Below are positions 54,398 through 63,587 of a stretch of DNA of 64,000 nt, piece by piece. Below the pieces are notes generated by a model. It searched no databases, was not told the origin of the DNA, and worked only from the letters and a program-made list of their open reading frames with translations. How positions within the stretch are numbered: position 1 is the stretch's first letter; every line of letters begins with the position of its first letter. Source of the DNA: Bacillus sp. FSL K6-3431 (GTDB lineage: Bacteria > Bacillota > Bacilli > Bacillales > Bacillaceae_C); NCBI RefSeq assembly GCF_038002605.1, contig NZ_JBBOCT010000001.1, forward strand, positions 248,001 through 312,000, in the 5' to 3' direction. The translations under genes and the position numbers were made by a program.

Positions 54398-55968
54398 CTA
54401 CTTTGTTAATTTCAAAATCCAATTTTTAAAGTCTACTGCACGGTTGTGTTCCGGGAGCAAAGTGGTACCTGTTACAATCATGGGGGAGATGGAATCAACA
54501 CGATGTAATGACCCATGTCCGCCGCCACCTAAATGTGCGGGAGTTCGCTACCCACTAAATTCAAATCCAGGTTTGGCATCGACAATAAGGAACCTACCTT
54601 TGTGAGAGTGCAAGGAACCGTGAAGTCGAGCAAGAGCATCTGGATAATCGCCGTAATTAATGTTGCGGTGATTATTTATTTTTATGTCTAAAACAGATGT
54701 ATTTCCACTTAATTTCCAACTTTGACCATAAGCATCTTGATAATTTCCCTGTAGCCTAAACAATAATAAATTCCCATCTAATTCCGTATTTCTGACAAGG
54801 TTCATTCCATCCTCCTTCCAAGCCATAAAACCAATTCTTGAATCTTGTTTTAACCGAGAAGCAACCTCATCGTAAGTTAACTTACCATTCAATAAATAAA
54901 TGTAAGCCATGCGCTCGTTCACCGCCAGAGCAATTTGATCCTTTGTATGGACCGGCATGCCAAGCTTATTAATTTGATAGTTATTTAAAAGAGACCTCAG
55001 ATCGATTAGGGCTTTATTCCGTTCCTTTTTAATGAGAGACTGTCCGCTGTCACCATAAACAATCCAATTGCTTTATCTAAAGCTTCTTCCCAGGATGGAT
55101 AAGAATTCAAAATTTCTTGTAGTTGCTGATCCGATTTTACAATTCCTTTTATATCGGTAGGTCCATTTTTGTGTACACGCTGATCCAAATCAGGGAAATA
55201 AACGAGTGAAAAGGAGGGGACTGAATTGTTCCTGATTAGATAATTCAGTTCAGCAGCAGAAAATGTATCGTTAAACCTAAGCCTTTGCCAAATATTTTTC
55301 TGGTTTGAATTTTCAGGGTTATATTGTGATAGGCTGCCGAACGAGAACAAGGTTGGACCTTTTACTTCTACATTCGCAGGCATAAGGTTCAATGCTGATC
55401 CTGCTTTTGGGATATGTAATGGATGAGCAACATCACCACGATAAATGAGTCCATTAATGGAAGCCGAAGCATGTTGCATCTGATGTAAATCCTCATATAG
55501 AGTCTGTACTTCTTTACTTAAATGACTTTGATTTAAATGTACAACACTCATGTAAAACTTGTTTTACTCCATGCGCGACACTTCTCGCATACCACTGCCA
55601 TAATTAATCAGACGGTTCTCAGCTTGATTGTACCAGACAAGTCCGGGAATCCGGTGTTGATCAGCATAAGTTCCAGTTAAAATTGTACTGTCTATGGTTA
55701 CTGACATCGTCGGATAGGAGGACGCAACTTCAGGCTCATAATGTCCGTTTTCCATTAAAAACTTCAATGCAGGGGCTTTTCCTGTCTGCACTGCTTCCTG
55801 CAGGGGTTGATCCATTAGGGAATCGATTACCAATACGAGGACAGGCTTTGTTGCTGTCTTGTTAGACTGCTGTGTTTCAGGTTTATTTGTAAGTGTCGCA
55901 AACCCAATCAAATAAAAGGCTATCAAAATGACAATGACGCCGATCACACTAGCTAATATTTTCTTCAA
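54398..55968 (-). pseudogene. Alkaline phosphatase family (phosphodiesterase/pyrophosphatase) gene, decayed
   Basis: The original frame encodes about 520 residues: an N-terminal transmembrane helix, then LVLVIDSLMDQPLQ and the nucleophile region ASSYPTMSVTIDSTILTG of the nucleotide pyrophosphatase/phosphodiesterase family, and at the end VDAKPGFEF followed by HLGGGGHGSL and an intact C-terminus. Three lesions break it: TAA at 55564-55566, a two-base insertion (CTCTC) near 55034-55038, and TAG at 54548-54550. Homology is continuous across all three, so decay is recent. TTG start at 55968. Confidence 0.88.
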
Positions 55969-56151
55969 GGTCGCTATTCATCCTTTTTGTTTTTAACTTA
56001 GTATGTATTAAAGGATGAAATTCATGTGTGAGAACTTAATCCTCAAAGTGATTTGGTAACAAACACCTTAAATTTTTAAGTTGTTTTAAGACAAGATAAT
56101 AAGGTTCAGTTAATGAACAAAAATCAAAAATATATATATGGGGTGATGTTG

Positions 56152-56334
56152 ATGAAGATGTCAATGGATAAAGTTTTACCGGTTTTTGCTTCAGTTGGAG
56201 TAGGTATTGCAACATATCAGATGATGAGTGGCAATGGCGGAAAAATGAAAAACATGATGCCACTAGCCGCAAATATGATGGGAATGGGAACTGGAATGCA
56301 AGGACAGAATCAGCAACAGTCCGGAAATCAATAA
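56152..56334 (+). CDS. Small Met/Gly-rich protein with one membrane helix
   Basis: 60 residues: MSMDKVLPVFASVGVGIATY forms a short hydrophobic helix, followed by a Met/Gly/Asn-rich tail (MMPLAANMMGMGTGMQGQNQ). The ATG at 56152 is chosen, with GGGGTG six bases upstream. Similar tiny Met-rich proteins are common in Bacillaceae, function unknown. Confidence 0.55.
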   Translation: MKMSMDKVLPVFASVGVGIATYQMMSGNGGKMKNMMPLAANMMGMGTGMQGQNQQQSGNQ

Positions 56335-56369
56335 GCAAATTTAAAATAAAGTAACCTTTAATACAAATC

Positions 56370-56396
56370 TCCCCCATCCAAGTCAAAGATGGGGGA
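56370..56396 (+). terminator. Hairpin after the small Met-rich gene
   Basis: CCCCCATC / GATGGGGG with a nine-base loop; no T run, so termination is doubtful. The next 290 bases before the MurE-like gene hold nothing recognisable. Confidence 0.5.
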
Positions 56397-56690
56397 CTCT
56401 ACATAAAAGATTTAAGCGCATCTTTAAGGCTTTCTAGTTAAACTGATTTCTTCCAGAATGGATAGTGGGTTTTCATTTTTTGTAAAAAGTATTTATTTAT
56501 ATATGGAAAGCTGTATATGAAAAGATAAATATTGTGCATAAGGAGACACTAACATAGGAAATATTAAAAAGAACCCATGTCTCTTACTAAGGAATGAAGA
56601 AAAAATGCAGTGTGTAGATTAGCACAGTTTTCCATAGTTTATTCCGAAAAAGAATAAATGCGACATCATTTTTAAAAGGAGCAAGGGATA

Positions 56691-58139
56691 ATGAAACTGA
56701 GTGAAGTTTTAGAAAATATTATAGGACATCATAATAGCCCTGAGCAAACGTTAAATGATATAGACATTGAAGGTATTTCAGCCAATTCATCTAGAATCGG
56801 ACCAAATGGTTTGTTTATAGCTATTTCAGGTTATCAGCAAGATGGTCATCATTATATAGATGATGCAATAGCCGCAGGTGCAAGCGCTGTAGTAGGAGAG
56901 AAAGAAATCGCCCAGTTAAAGGTACCTTATATTAAGGTTTCCAACAGTCGATTTGCGTTAGCACATATTGCTAAAAACTTTTATCAAACATCTTCTAAAA
57001 ACCATACCATAATAGGTATAACAGGCACGAATGGGAAAACAACAACTTCTTTTATGCTAAAACATGTCCTTGAAGATGCTGGATTAACTTGTTCTTTATT
57101 TGGCACGATTCATAATGTCGTCAATGGACAAAAATTACCTTCTATTAATACAACAATTGACGCCTTAGAGTTGCATAGACACCTTTCCATATGTAAAGAT
57201 GACGTCGTTATCATCGAGGTTTCTTCACATGGTTTGTCCCAATTTCGAATAGAAGGAATTGAATTCGATTGTTGTTTATTTACAAACCTTGACCATGAAC
57301 ATCTTGATTATCATCAAGATATGGATGACTATTTTTCTGTTAAAGCCACTTTGTTTAACAAACTAAAGCCGGATGGGAAGGCCATTATTAATAGCTATAA
57401 TAGTTGGGGAGAAAAGCTTTTACATTCTCTTCCATGCAAAGCAACCAATATATTTGCAATGGGAGAGGCAGGGAACCATCATTTACACATTACACGTTGT
57501 AAAAAAGGCGAGCCTGGAATTGCTACTATCACCGAAGGAGATCAGCAATATAAACTAAAGCTAAAAATCCTAGGGATACATAACGTGTATAATGCCGCTA
57601 TGGCATTTTTAACAATAAGAAGGCTTAACATTCCTGGAGATAAAATTATTCAATCCTTACAAACGTTTCAAGGTGTCCCAGGGCGTTTTGAGATTATTGA
57701 ACAACCAAAAGAAGCGACTGTCGTAATTGATTATGCTCACACATCTGAAGCTTTCTTCAACTGTTTAAGTACGGCACGAGAGCTAGGAGCAAGACGTATA
57801 TTCCACGTTTTTGGATTTAGAGGAAACCGTGATGAAAGTAAGAGAATGGGTATGTTGAATATATCCTATGAATTAAGTGATAGGATGATTTTAACTTTAG
57901 ATGATTTGAACCATATATCTTATGAAGAAATGGTGAAAACACTCCATGGAGTAAGCGCTCCTTCAAAAGCACTAATTATACCTGATCGGACTTTAGCCAT
58001 TCAATATGCCAATGACGAGGCCGAAGAAGGGGATTGGATCATCATAACAGGGAAAGGTGTAGAAAAATATAAGCAGCAATTTTTTTTACCAACTACTTCT
58101 GATGAAGAAACGATACGCTTCCTCCATTCGATCAATTAA
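56691..58139 (+). CDS. MurE-like Mur ligase, divergent paralogue
   Basis: 482 residues with the three Mur ligase domains. ATP loop GTNGKT at 112-117; NLDHEHLDYHQDM; the carbamylated-Lys region YFSVKATLF; DYAHTSEAF and FGFRGNRDESKR follow. Two MurE landmarks are altered: the amino-acid recognition motif (DNPR for diaminopimelate ligases) is DDLN at 404-407, and the terminal GKGHE is GKGVE (454-458). It therefore probably adds a different residue or acts on another substrate than the housekeeping MurE. Stands alone, with its own terminator. Confidence 0.85.
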   Translation: MKLSEVLENIIGHHNSPEQTLNDIDIEGISANSSRIGPNGLFIAISGYQQDGHHYIDDAIAAGASAVVGEKEIAQLKVPYIKVSNSRFALAHIAKNFYQTSSKNHTIIGITGTNGKTTTSFMLKHVLEDAGLTCSLFGTIHNVVNGQKLPSINTTIDALELHRHLSICKDDVVIIEVSSHGLSQFRIEGIEFDCCLFTNLDHEHLDYHQDMDDYFSVKATLFNKLKPDGKAIINSYNSWGEKLLHSLPCKATNIFAMGEAGNHHLHITRCKKGEPGIATITEGDQQYKLKLKILGIHNVYNAAMAFLTIRRLNIPGDKIIQSLQTFQGVPGRFEIIEQPKEATVVIDYAHTSEAFFNCLSTARELGARRIFHVFGFRGNRDESKRMGMLNISYELSDRMILTLDDLNHISYEEMVKTLHGVSAPSKALIIPDRTLAIQYANDEAEEGDWIIITGKGVEKYKQQFFLPTTSDEETIRFLHSIN

Positions 58140-58142
58140 ATA

Positions 58143-58168
58143 GCACCGTTTGAAAAACAAACGGTGCA
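58143..58168 (+). terminator. Terminator after the MurE-like gene
   Basis: GCACCGTTTG / CAAACGGTGC with a short A-rich loop; weak A/T tail. Confidence 0.7.
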
Positions 58169-58317
58169 AAAGTATGGAGTAAATTATTAAGCATCTTGGT
58201 GGACGATTATTTGGTATGAACTTTTGAGTTCAAAAAAGCATTGTCTTATTATTGTGCCGATGTTTTATTAATATTTCTTTAGACAGTAGAACCGGCATTT
58301 CAACATGGAATAACTTT

Positions 58318-58662
58318 TTAATATGGGTAATAATAAGGATATGGGCTAAAAAATGGAAACAAAAAGAAATAGAAGGGGAAGCGTCTACGACGAAATCTAC
58401 GGAATCTTCTTCTGCCATACCCACCATCAAATCCAAATTGTCTTTCGGTATCCCCGTTCAATTCTTCAGGGATTAACATTGTAACACCTTCGTCATCCAT
58501 ATCATCAATAATACCTTCGATCATGGAGCCATCTTGCATATGTGCCATTACATGATATCCCTTATACTTCCTACAAATACTTGGAGCATCCCTTAAATCA
58601 TTCACATTAAACTGTTGATCATTTCGATTGTTTTCTAATTGAACGTGGTTATAGTAATGCAT
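58318..58662 (-). CDS. Hypothetical protein with LSm-like core and aromatic tail
   Basis: 114 residues. A central segment (KGYHVMAHMQDGSMIEGIID) has the look of a small beta barrel that changes 'DGS' turns; after an Arg-rich block (GRRRFRRFRRRRF) the tail is almost only Phe, Pro and Tyr (FPFFSPYPYYYPY). Such tails are typical of Bacillus spore-coat or surface proteins, so a sporulation role is plausible but unproven. The ATG at 58662 is six bases from GGAGGG. Confidence 0.6.
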   Translation of the reverse strand: MHYYNHVQLENNRNDQQFNVNDLRDAPSICRKYKGYHVMAHMQDGSMIEGIIDDMDDEGVTMLIPEELNGDTERQFGFDGGYGRRRFRRFRRRRFPFYFFLFPFFSPYPYYYPY

Positions 58663-58773
58663 TTGCATCCCTCCTAGCTACCCATAAGATATGAACCTCT
58701 GATAAAAATGTTACAAAGGAAAATACTTCAACTGAAAGGAGCGATACAAATACGTAATAGGAGGTGGTGCACG

Positions 58774-59478
58774 TTAATTATATAAAAAAATAGTAATGTG
58801 TTCGGTTTCATCAATGGTTGCTAATAAAATATCGTGTATGTCAGCATTGTATGTAGATTTTATCTTCGTTTCCAACCAGTTTTCCTCACGCCCCATTGCA
58901 TGCAATAGAGATACATCAATTTTCCTTTCTTTAATAATGGTTTTGGGAAAAACGAAGGATTTGGGAGACAAATTCAAATCCGAAGGTGTTACTGGTTGAT
59001 ATTGAGGCTTTAGAAAAAGAGACAGAGTTCCACCCATTTCCCACAAAGCGAGAGCGACTTTTTGAATATCTTCTACATTCCCTTTCCGTAATTCCAACAT
59101 TAGATCATCAAGTGAAATTCTAGCTTTTCCTAGATTTTTGTAAAAAATTTTTCCATTCTCAATCAAGGGAAGTGGAGGTGCATCAAAAAACTTTCTTAGT
59201 TTATCCGACTTTAAACTCGCAATGACACTTGATGTATATAAAATAACTAGTACGCTCATTGTGATCATGGAACCTTTTAAGCCTAAGCTCTCATCTGACA
59301 AAGGGTGAGCAATGATGTTTCCAATTATTAATGCAATAACAAAATCAAGTAATCTTAACTGTGAAATGGAACGTTGTCCCATTACTTTTACTGTAATAAT
59401 CATAAAGAAATATGATACAATGGCGCGTAAAATCCATTGAATCGCAGTCAATGATTCTTGGCTATGGAAAAAATCCAT
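58774..59478 (-). CDS. DUF421 membrane protein (YetF-like)
   Basis: 234 residues: three N-terminal transmembrane helices, with VKVMGQRSISQLRLLDFVIALIIG as the DUF421 signature, and a cytoplasmic C-terminal domain (KARISLDDLMLELRKG). YetF-type proteins are linked to spore membrane function in Bacillus; the role of this paralogue is unknown. AGGAAGTGAG precedes the ATG. Confidence 0.9.
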   Translation of the reverse strand: MDFFHSQESLTAIQWILRAIVSYFFMIITVKVMGQRSISQLRLLDFVIALIIGNIIAHPLSDESLGLKGSMITMSVLVILYTSSVIASLKSDKLRKFFDAPPLPLIENGKIFYKNLGKARISLDDLMLELRKGNVEDIQKVALALWEMGGTLSLFLKPQYQPVTPSDLNLSPKSFVFPKTIIKERKIDVSLLHAMGREENWLETKIKSTYNADIHDILLATIDETEHITIFLYN

Positions 59479-59778
59479 GCGTACTCACTTCCTCTATATG
59501 AACAGTATTTTCATGCACCTATACCGCCCTAAATGAGTATCTAAATCGCTTGATTAATGTTGGGGCGTAGTACTTATTTGAAGTTCTTAGAACAAGAAAC
59601 TACCTAGGGTCATCTTAAAACCAAAAAGAAATTACCCCATTGAAAACGAAATTGCGTCTTGCTTTTTGGTATCTTCGCGGTAATAAAATTGCAGATCCAG
59701 ATGGTTATTATTTCAGAATTAATTCGAAGTAAATTCGTTATAAGTAGAATTTCATTGATTTATCTTGGTCTTTCTTTA

Positions 59779-59888
59779 GGGTTTTAAGACCTCCACCTCT
59801 AAGTGAAGCGTAGGTGGGAGTTACCAATCAGGTGGAGTAGAATCCCCACCTGATTCCCCGATGTTTCAGCTTTCTGAAACGAGTTCAC
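59779..59888 (-). repeat. IS200/IS605-end-like remnant, copy C
   Basis: Read on the minus strand: GTGAACTCGTTTCAGAAAGC, then GGGGAATCAGGTGGGG, a hairpin (AGGTGGGGATTCTACTCCACCT), GATTGGTAACTCCC and CTTAGAGGTGGAGG. The longest of the three related copies in the window (others at 14025 and 17727, opposite strand). Followed by AAGTCCCCCACTTC-type sequence (59924-59945) usual at such ends. No tnpA/tnpB gene nearby. Confidence 0.65.
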
Positions 59889-59967
59889 TATTCTATAAGT
59901 TTCGATACACTTCATTCAGCAGAAGTCCCCCACTTCTATAAGTGGCGGGATGAATGCGATTTACCAC

Positions 59968-60096
59968 CATTCAGTGGGAGTGCAAACTCCGCCTGAATGA
60001 AGTGAAAGCCTCCGGCAGATGTCACAGATTTTCAGAGGAAGCGTATCGAGCGAGCTCGATAAAATCTGGACGCAATTCCGCCGAGGTGAAATTGAT
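59968..60096 (+). repeat. 129-base structured repeat, copy 2
   Basis: Same orientation as copy 1 at 43805-43933, five substitutions. Changes fall in loops or between stems (for example GTGTAAAC/GTGCAAAC in a loop), which fits a conserved structure. Abuts the IS605-like remnant. Confidence 0.75.
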
Positions 60097-60468
60097 ATCA
60101 GGTGTTGTGCGATTTCTTCTGCTCTTTGTTTGTTCAATAAATAACCTCCGATTATTTATGGTCCTGCTTTCCAATAATCCATCCAAGTTTAATTATTATT
60201 CTAAATCATCTCTTAAGTAATCGCATTTTTCGTTTTCTGAATGCATCATTAATATGATAAACAGATATTCTATGTATATTGCTATTATTATTTCTCTCAT
60301 ACTAACGCAAAGATACTAGGTAGTAATAACCATTTATCCATATGATAACGAATTAATAAATGTTGACTCTTGCGAAAGAATTAGTTATGTTCGTATTTTG
60401 TCTAAATTATATGGATATCACATTGATAATTTTTACCTTTTGACCCATACTACATTTGAGGTGAAAAC
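60097..60468. other. Intergenic region, nothing recognisable
   Basis: A/T-rich stretch ahead of nrnB; no gene, terminator or repeat beyond the adjoining copy of the 129-base element. Confidence 0.4.
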
Positions 60469-61659
60469 ATGTATAAACTGTTGTCTCATAATGATCTGGA
60501 TGGGGTAGGATGTGGTATTTTAGCAAAGCTCACTTTTGGTAAAGAAGTAAAGGTTCGCTATAATTCCGTTTCAGGTCTTGATCGCGAAGTTGAATGGTTT
60601 TTTGAAAATGATGATAAGGATACATTTTTATTTATAACAGATTTGTCTGTAAACGAAGAAAATGAAAAAAGACTTGATGTGTTTTATCAAACGGGAGGAA
60701 GGGTACAATTGCTTGATCACCACATTACTGCTCTGCCTTTTAATGATTATGAGTGGGGACATGTAGTAGTTGAAGACGATCAAGGAAAATTAACTTCCGC
60801 AACTTCTCTATTTTATAAATATCTTTTATCACATCAACTAATTAAGTCATCAGACGTCGTAGCTGAATTTGTCGAGCTTGTCAGGCAATATGATACCTGG
60901 GAGTGGGAGAAAAACGACAACCACCGAGCTCGACGGCTAAATGCTCTCTTTTTTTTGGTTTCGATAGAGGAATTTGAAGAGAAAATGATTAGCCGACTTA
61001 AAGCAAGTGACCATTTCAGCTTTGATGAGTTTGAAAATAAGATTTTGGATATGGAAGAGAATAAAACCGAACGCTATATCCGCCGGAAAAGGCGGGAACT
61101 CATTCAAGTCAAAGTGGGTGATCTATTTGCAGGTGTCGTTTATGCGGAATCGTATCACTCAGAACTTGGAAATGAACTCGGTAAAGAATACCCGCACCTT
61201 GATTACATCGCTATATTAAATGTAGGTGGAAAACGGATGGGTTTTCGAACAGTCCACGATCACATTGATGTATCTGTTGTGGCTGGTCATTTCGGTGGAG
61301 GCGGGCATGCAAAAGCATCGGGTTGTTCTTTAACAGAGGAAGCATACAAACAATTTGTAGTTGAAACATTTCACTTAGAGCCATTACGGGAAGATGCGAA
61401 ACGAAATCGTTATAACTTGAAACGATCAGCTTTCGGCTCCCTGTATAAAAATAGAATGGACGAGGTCTTTTTTCTTTATCCGTTGAATGAAAGTGACTGG
61501 GCAATGGACCATAATAAAATTAAATTGGAACAGACCTTTACAAGTTTTGATGAAGGGGAAAGTTTTTTAAAAAGAAACCACGCGGCTTGGCTTGTAAGAG
61601 ATGATACTTTTGTCAGCTATTTAATAAACAAAGTAAAGGGTATTGAAAGTGATAAGTGA
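60469..61659 (+). CDS. nrnB: Oligoribonuclease NrnB (DHH phosphoesterase)
   Basis: 396 residues. SHNDLDGVGCG at the N-terminus and the DHH triad in LLDHHI bind catalytic Mn; the DHHA1 domain has GGGGHAKASGC. Overall very close to B. subtilis YngD/NrnB (about 399 residues), which degrades short RNAs of a few nucleotides. GAGGTG precedes the ATG. Monocistronic, with a strong terminator. Confidence 0.94.
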   Translation: MYKLLSHNDLDGVGCGILAKLTFGKEVKVRYNSVSGLDREVEWFFENDDKDTFLFITDLSVNEENEKRLDVFYQTGGRVQLLDHHITALPFNDYEWGHVVVEDDQGKLTSATSLFYKYLLSHQLIKSSDVVAEFVELVRQYDTWEWEKNDNHRARRLNALFFLVSIEEFEEKMISRLKASDHFSFDEFENKILDMEENKTERYIRRKRRELIQVKVGDLFAGVVYAESYHSELGNELGKEYPHLDYIAILNVGGKRMGFRTVHDHIDVSVVAGHFGGGGHAKASGCSLTEEAYKQFVVETFHLEPLREDAKRNRYNLKRSAFGSLYKNRMDEVFFLYPLNESDWAMDHNKIKLEQTFTSFDEGESFLKRNHAAWLVRDDTFVSYLINKVKGIESDK

Positions 61660-61680
61660 AAATTTTAAAAAAAGAAAGTT

Positions 61681-61732
61681 CAAAGCGCTAGAGCCTTATT
61701 GAATTGTTAAAATAAGGTCTCTAGCGCTTTGG
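61681..61732 (+). terminator. Terminator after nrnB
   Basis: CAAAGCGCTAGAG / CTCTAGCGCTTTG extended by CCTTAT / ATAAGG; very stable stem. Confidence 0.8.
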
Positions 61733-61975
61733 AATTTAACTTATCGTATGATTTGGTTAAATTGTGTACGTAATAATGTAGGATCAGTGTTGTGAGGATA
61801 TGACTTACCTTGCAAATATTAGTAGACGTACAATTTTCATTGGTTGATACATCTATAATTAGAACTCATAATAGATTTGAATTAGAGTTTTATTGTGACG
61901 TTTGGAAGTCTTAATGACATTGTTGTAGACTAATGATAATTTAAGTTAAACGTTGAAATAAGGAGAGAATACATA

Positions 61976-62368
61976 ATGAATAAAGTTACACCATTTTTAA
62001 TGTTCCAAGGAAATGCGGAAGAAGCTATGAATTATTACGTTTCTTTGATAGAGGATTCAAAAATAACCAGTATTACTCGTTATGGATCAAACGAAGCAGG
62101 TGAAAAGGGTAGTGTTATGCAAGCTAGCTTTTCATTAAAGGGTCAGGAATTTATGTGTATTGATAGTAACGTTAAGCATGAATTTACGTTTACTCCTTCA
62201 TTTTCCTTGTTTATTACATGTGATTCGGATGAAGAAATTATCCGACTTTATGAGAATTTAAGTAAGGGAGGGGCTGTTTTGATGCAGTTAGATGATTATT
62301 CCTTTAGTAAGATGTTTGGTTGGATTGTCGATAAGTTCGGTGTATCCTGGCAACTAATGCTCCCTTAG
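61976..62368 (+). CDS. VOC family protein (PhnB-like)
   Basis: 130 residues. FLMFQGNAEEAMNYYVSLIE at the start and MFGWIVDKFGVSWQLMLP at the end mark the PhnB/3-demethylubiquinone methyltransferase-like VOC fold. Substrate unknown. AAGGAGAG precedes the ATG. A perfect hairpin follows at 62427. Confidence 0.9.
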   Translation: MNKVTPFLMFQGNAEEAMNYYVSLIEDSKITSITRYGSNEAGEKGSVMQASFSLKGQEFMCIDSNVKHEFTFTPSFSLFITCDSDEEIIRLYENLSKGGAVLMQLDDYSFSKMFGWIVDKFGVSWQLMLP

Positions 62369-62426
62369 ACAGTAGTAAAGACAATTTTTTTGTTCTTTTA
62401 ATTATTTTTCCCAGTTAGTAGATAAT

Positions 62427-62478
62427 ATGTCCACCTTCTCATCTTTTTTACATGAAACAAGATGAGAAGGTGGACATA
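62427..62478 (+). terminator. Long perfect hairpin after the VOC gene
   Basis: TATGTCCACCTTCTCATCTT and its exact complement, 20 base pairs, separated by 12 bases; weak T run. Terminator or folded repeat. Confidence 0.6.
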
Positions 62479-62598
62479 TATTTAATAATTCTAATATGTG
62501 TCTACCTTTTATTTGTTGATGTTTAACGGTTTATTTTCAGTTTATGGGTAAAAAAAGGGAATGTAATTACTGATAGTATAAATCATCAAGTCCGCTGA

Positions 62599-62630
62599 TT
62601 GACTATGTGGTGTACTACATAGTTTATAGT
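62599..62630 (+). promoter_or_regulatory. MerR-type promoter and operator
   Basis: -35 TTGACT and -10 TATAGT are separated by 20 bases, longer than normal, with the palindrome ACTATGT-n8-ACATAGT filling the spacer. This is the classic layout of promoters activated by DNA twisting by a MerR-family protein; it lies 22 bases before the merR gene, implying autoregulation. Confidence 0.75.
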
Positions 62631-62651
62631 AGTTTTCGGGGGGAGGATTAA

Positions 62652-63002
62652 ATGTATCGTATAGGTGAGTTTGCATCAATGACCGAACTGTCAAAAGAAA
62701 CTTTAAGGTATTACGCTGACATTAAGCTTCTGGAACCTATATATGTAAATCCAACTAATCAATATAGGTATTATGACAATAATTCTTTTTTAACTGCTCG
62801 GTTGTTATTTTATTTACGCAAGTTTGACTTCTCCATTCAAGAAATGTTAGAAGTGATTAATAAGCGTTCATTGGCTGATTTAGAGGATATTTTGCAGGAA
62901 AAGAAAAGTAGATTAATGCTATAAGTAAGTGAGTTGGAAAATTTAATTTATGATATTGATTCATTTATCAATGATGAGAATGGAGTAGAGATTAATGATT
63001 AA
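62652..63002 (+). pseudogene. MerR family regulator gene with premature stop
   Basis: The MerR DNA-binding domain is intact (YRIGEFASMTELSKETLRYYADIKLL, then NQYRYYDNNSF) followed by the start of the dimerisation coiled coil. TAA at 62922-62924 ends the frame after 90 residues, yet the same frame goes on with coiled-coil-like VSELENLIYDIDSFI for 25 codons to a TAA that overlaps the next start by eight bases. The shortened protein may still bind DNA, so loss of function is probable but not certain. Confidence 0.65.
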
Positions 63003-63456
63003 ATGGAGTAAAGAGATTACCATCCCCACAAATATTGAAACAGTTTGGCGACTTTTTGATTTGGATCAAATTCAAAGGATTATGCCAAATGTAATTGAAC
63101 ATAAACCAATGGAAATAAAAGAAGGTGTTGTAGGATCAACGTATCAACAGACCTATCAAGAAGGTAAAAGAAAAGAAACTTATATCGTAACTGATCTGGA
63201 GTATGAAAATACCAATCAGAAGAAACATAAAAAAATAGAATTTATTTTAGCTAAAGCCTTTAGAATCCAAACATCCTTTACGCTTGTTAAAGAAGCTGAT
63301 CAAAGAACTAAATTTATCTACTCTGGACAAAATGAAGGAATTAATTTTCTTGGTCGATCGTTAATAAAGTTAGGCGGAACGAAGAATAACGAGAAAGTGG
63401 TCAATGACTTTGTTAAATTGGTCCATGACGAAGCGATGAAAAGTAATAATAATTGA
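62995..63456 (+). CDS. SRPBCC (START-like) family protein
   Basis: 153 residues. IKWSKEITIPTNIETVWRLF and a late amphipathic helix fit the polyketide-cyclase/START hydrophobic-ligand fold. Its start overlaps the full merR frame, so it is the presumed target of the MerR switch. Ligand unknown. Confidence 0.82.
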   Translation: MIKWSKEITIPTNIETVWRLFDLDQIQRIMPNVIEHKPMEIKEGVVGSTYQQTYQEGKRKETYIVTDLEYENTNQKKHKKIEFILAKAFRIQTSFTLVKEADQRTKFIYSGQNEGINFLGRSLIKLGGTKNNEKVVNDFVKLVHDEAMKSNNN

Positions 63457-63587
63457 TATAAATTGCTTGCTAGGATTGCTAAAATAGGATCAATTATTTC
63501 TCCCTCCATTTATCTCCAGATATAATGAATGGAAGGAGAGAGTGGCATGCTGTCATTTTGATAAGATTTGAGAAGGGGGAGATTTCA

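Noticed and set aside
59954..60220. 88-codon frame over the second 129-base repeat
   Set aside because: The frame crosses the structured repeat and has no ribosome site; the first repeat copy does not keep an equivalent start.
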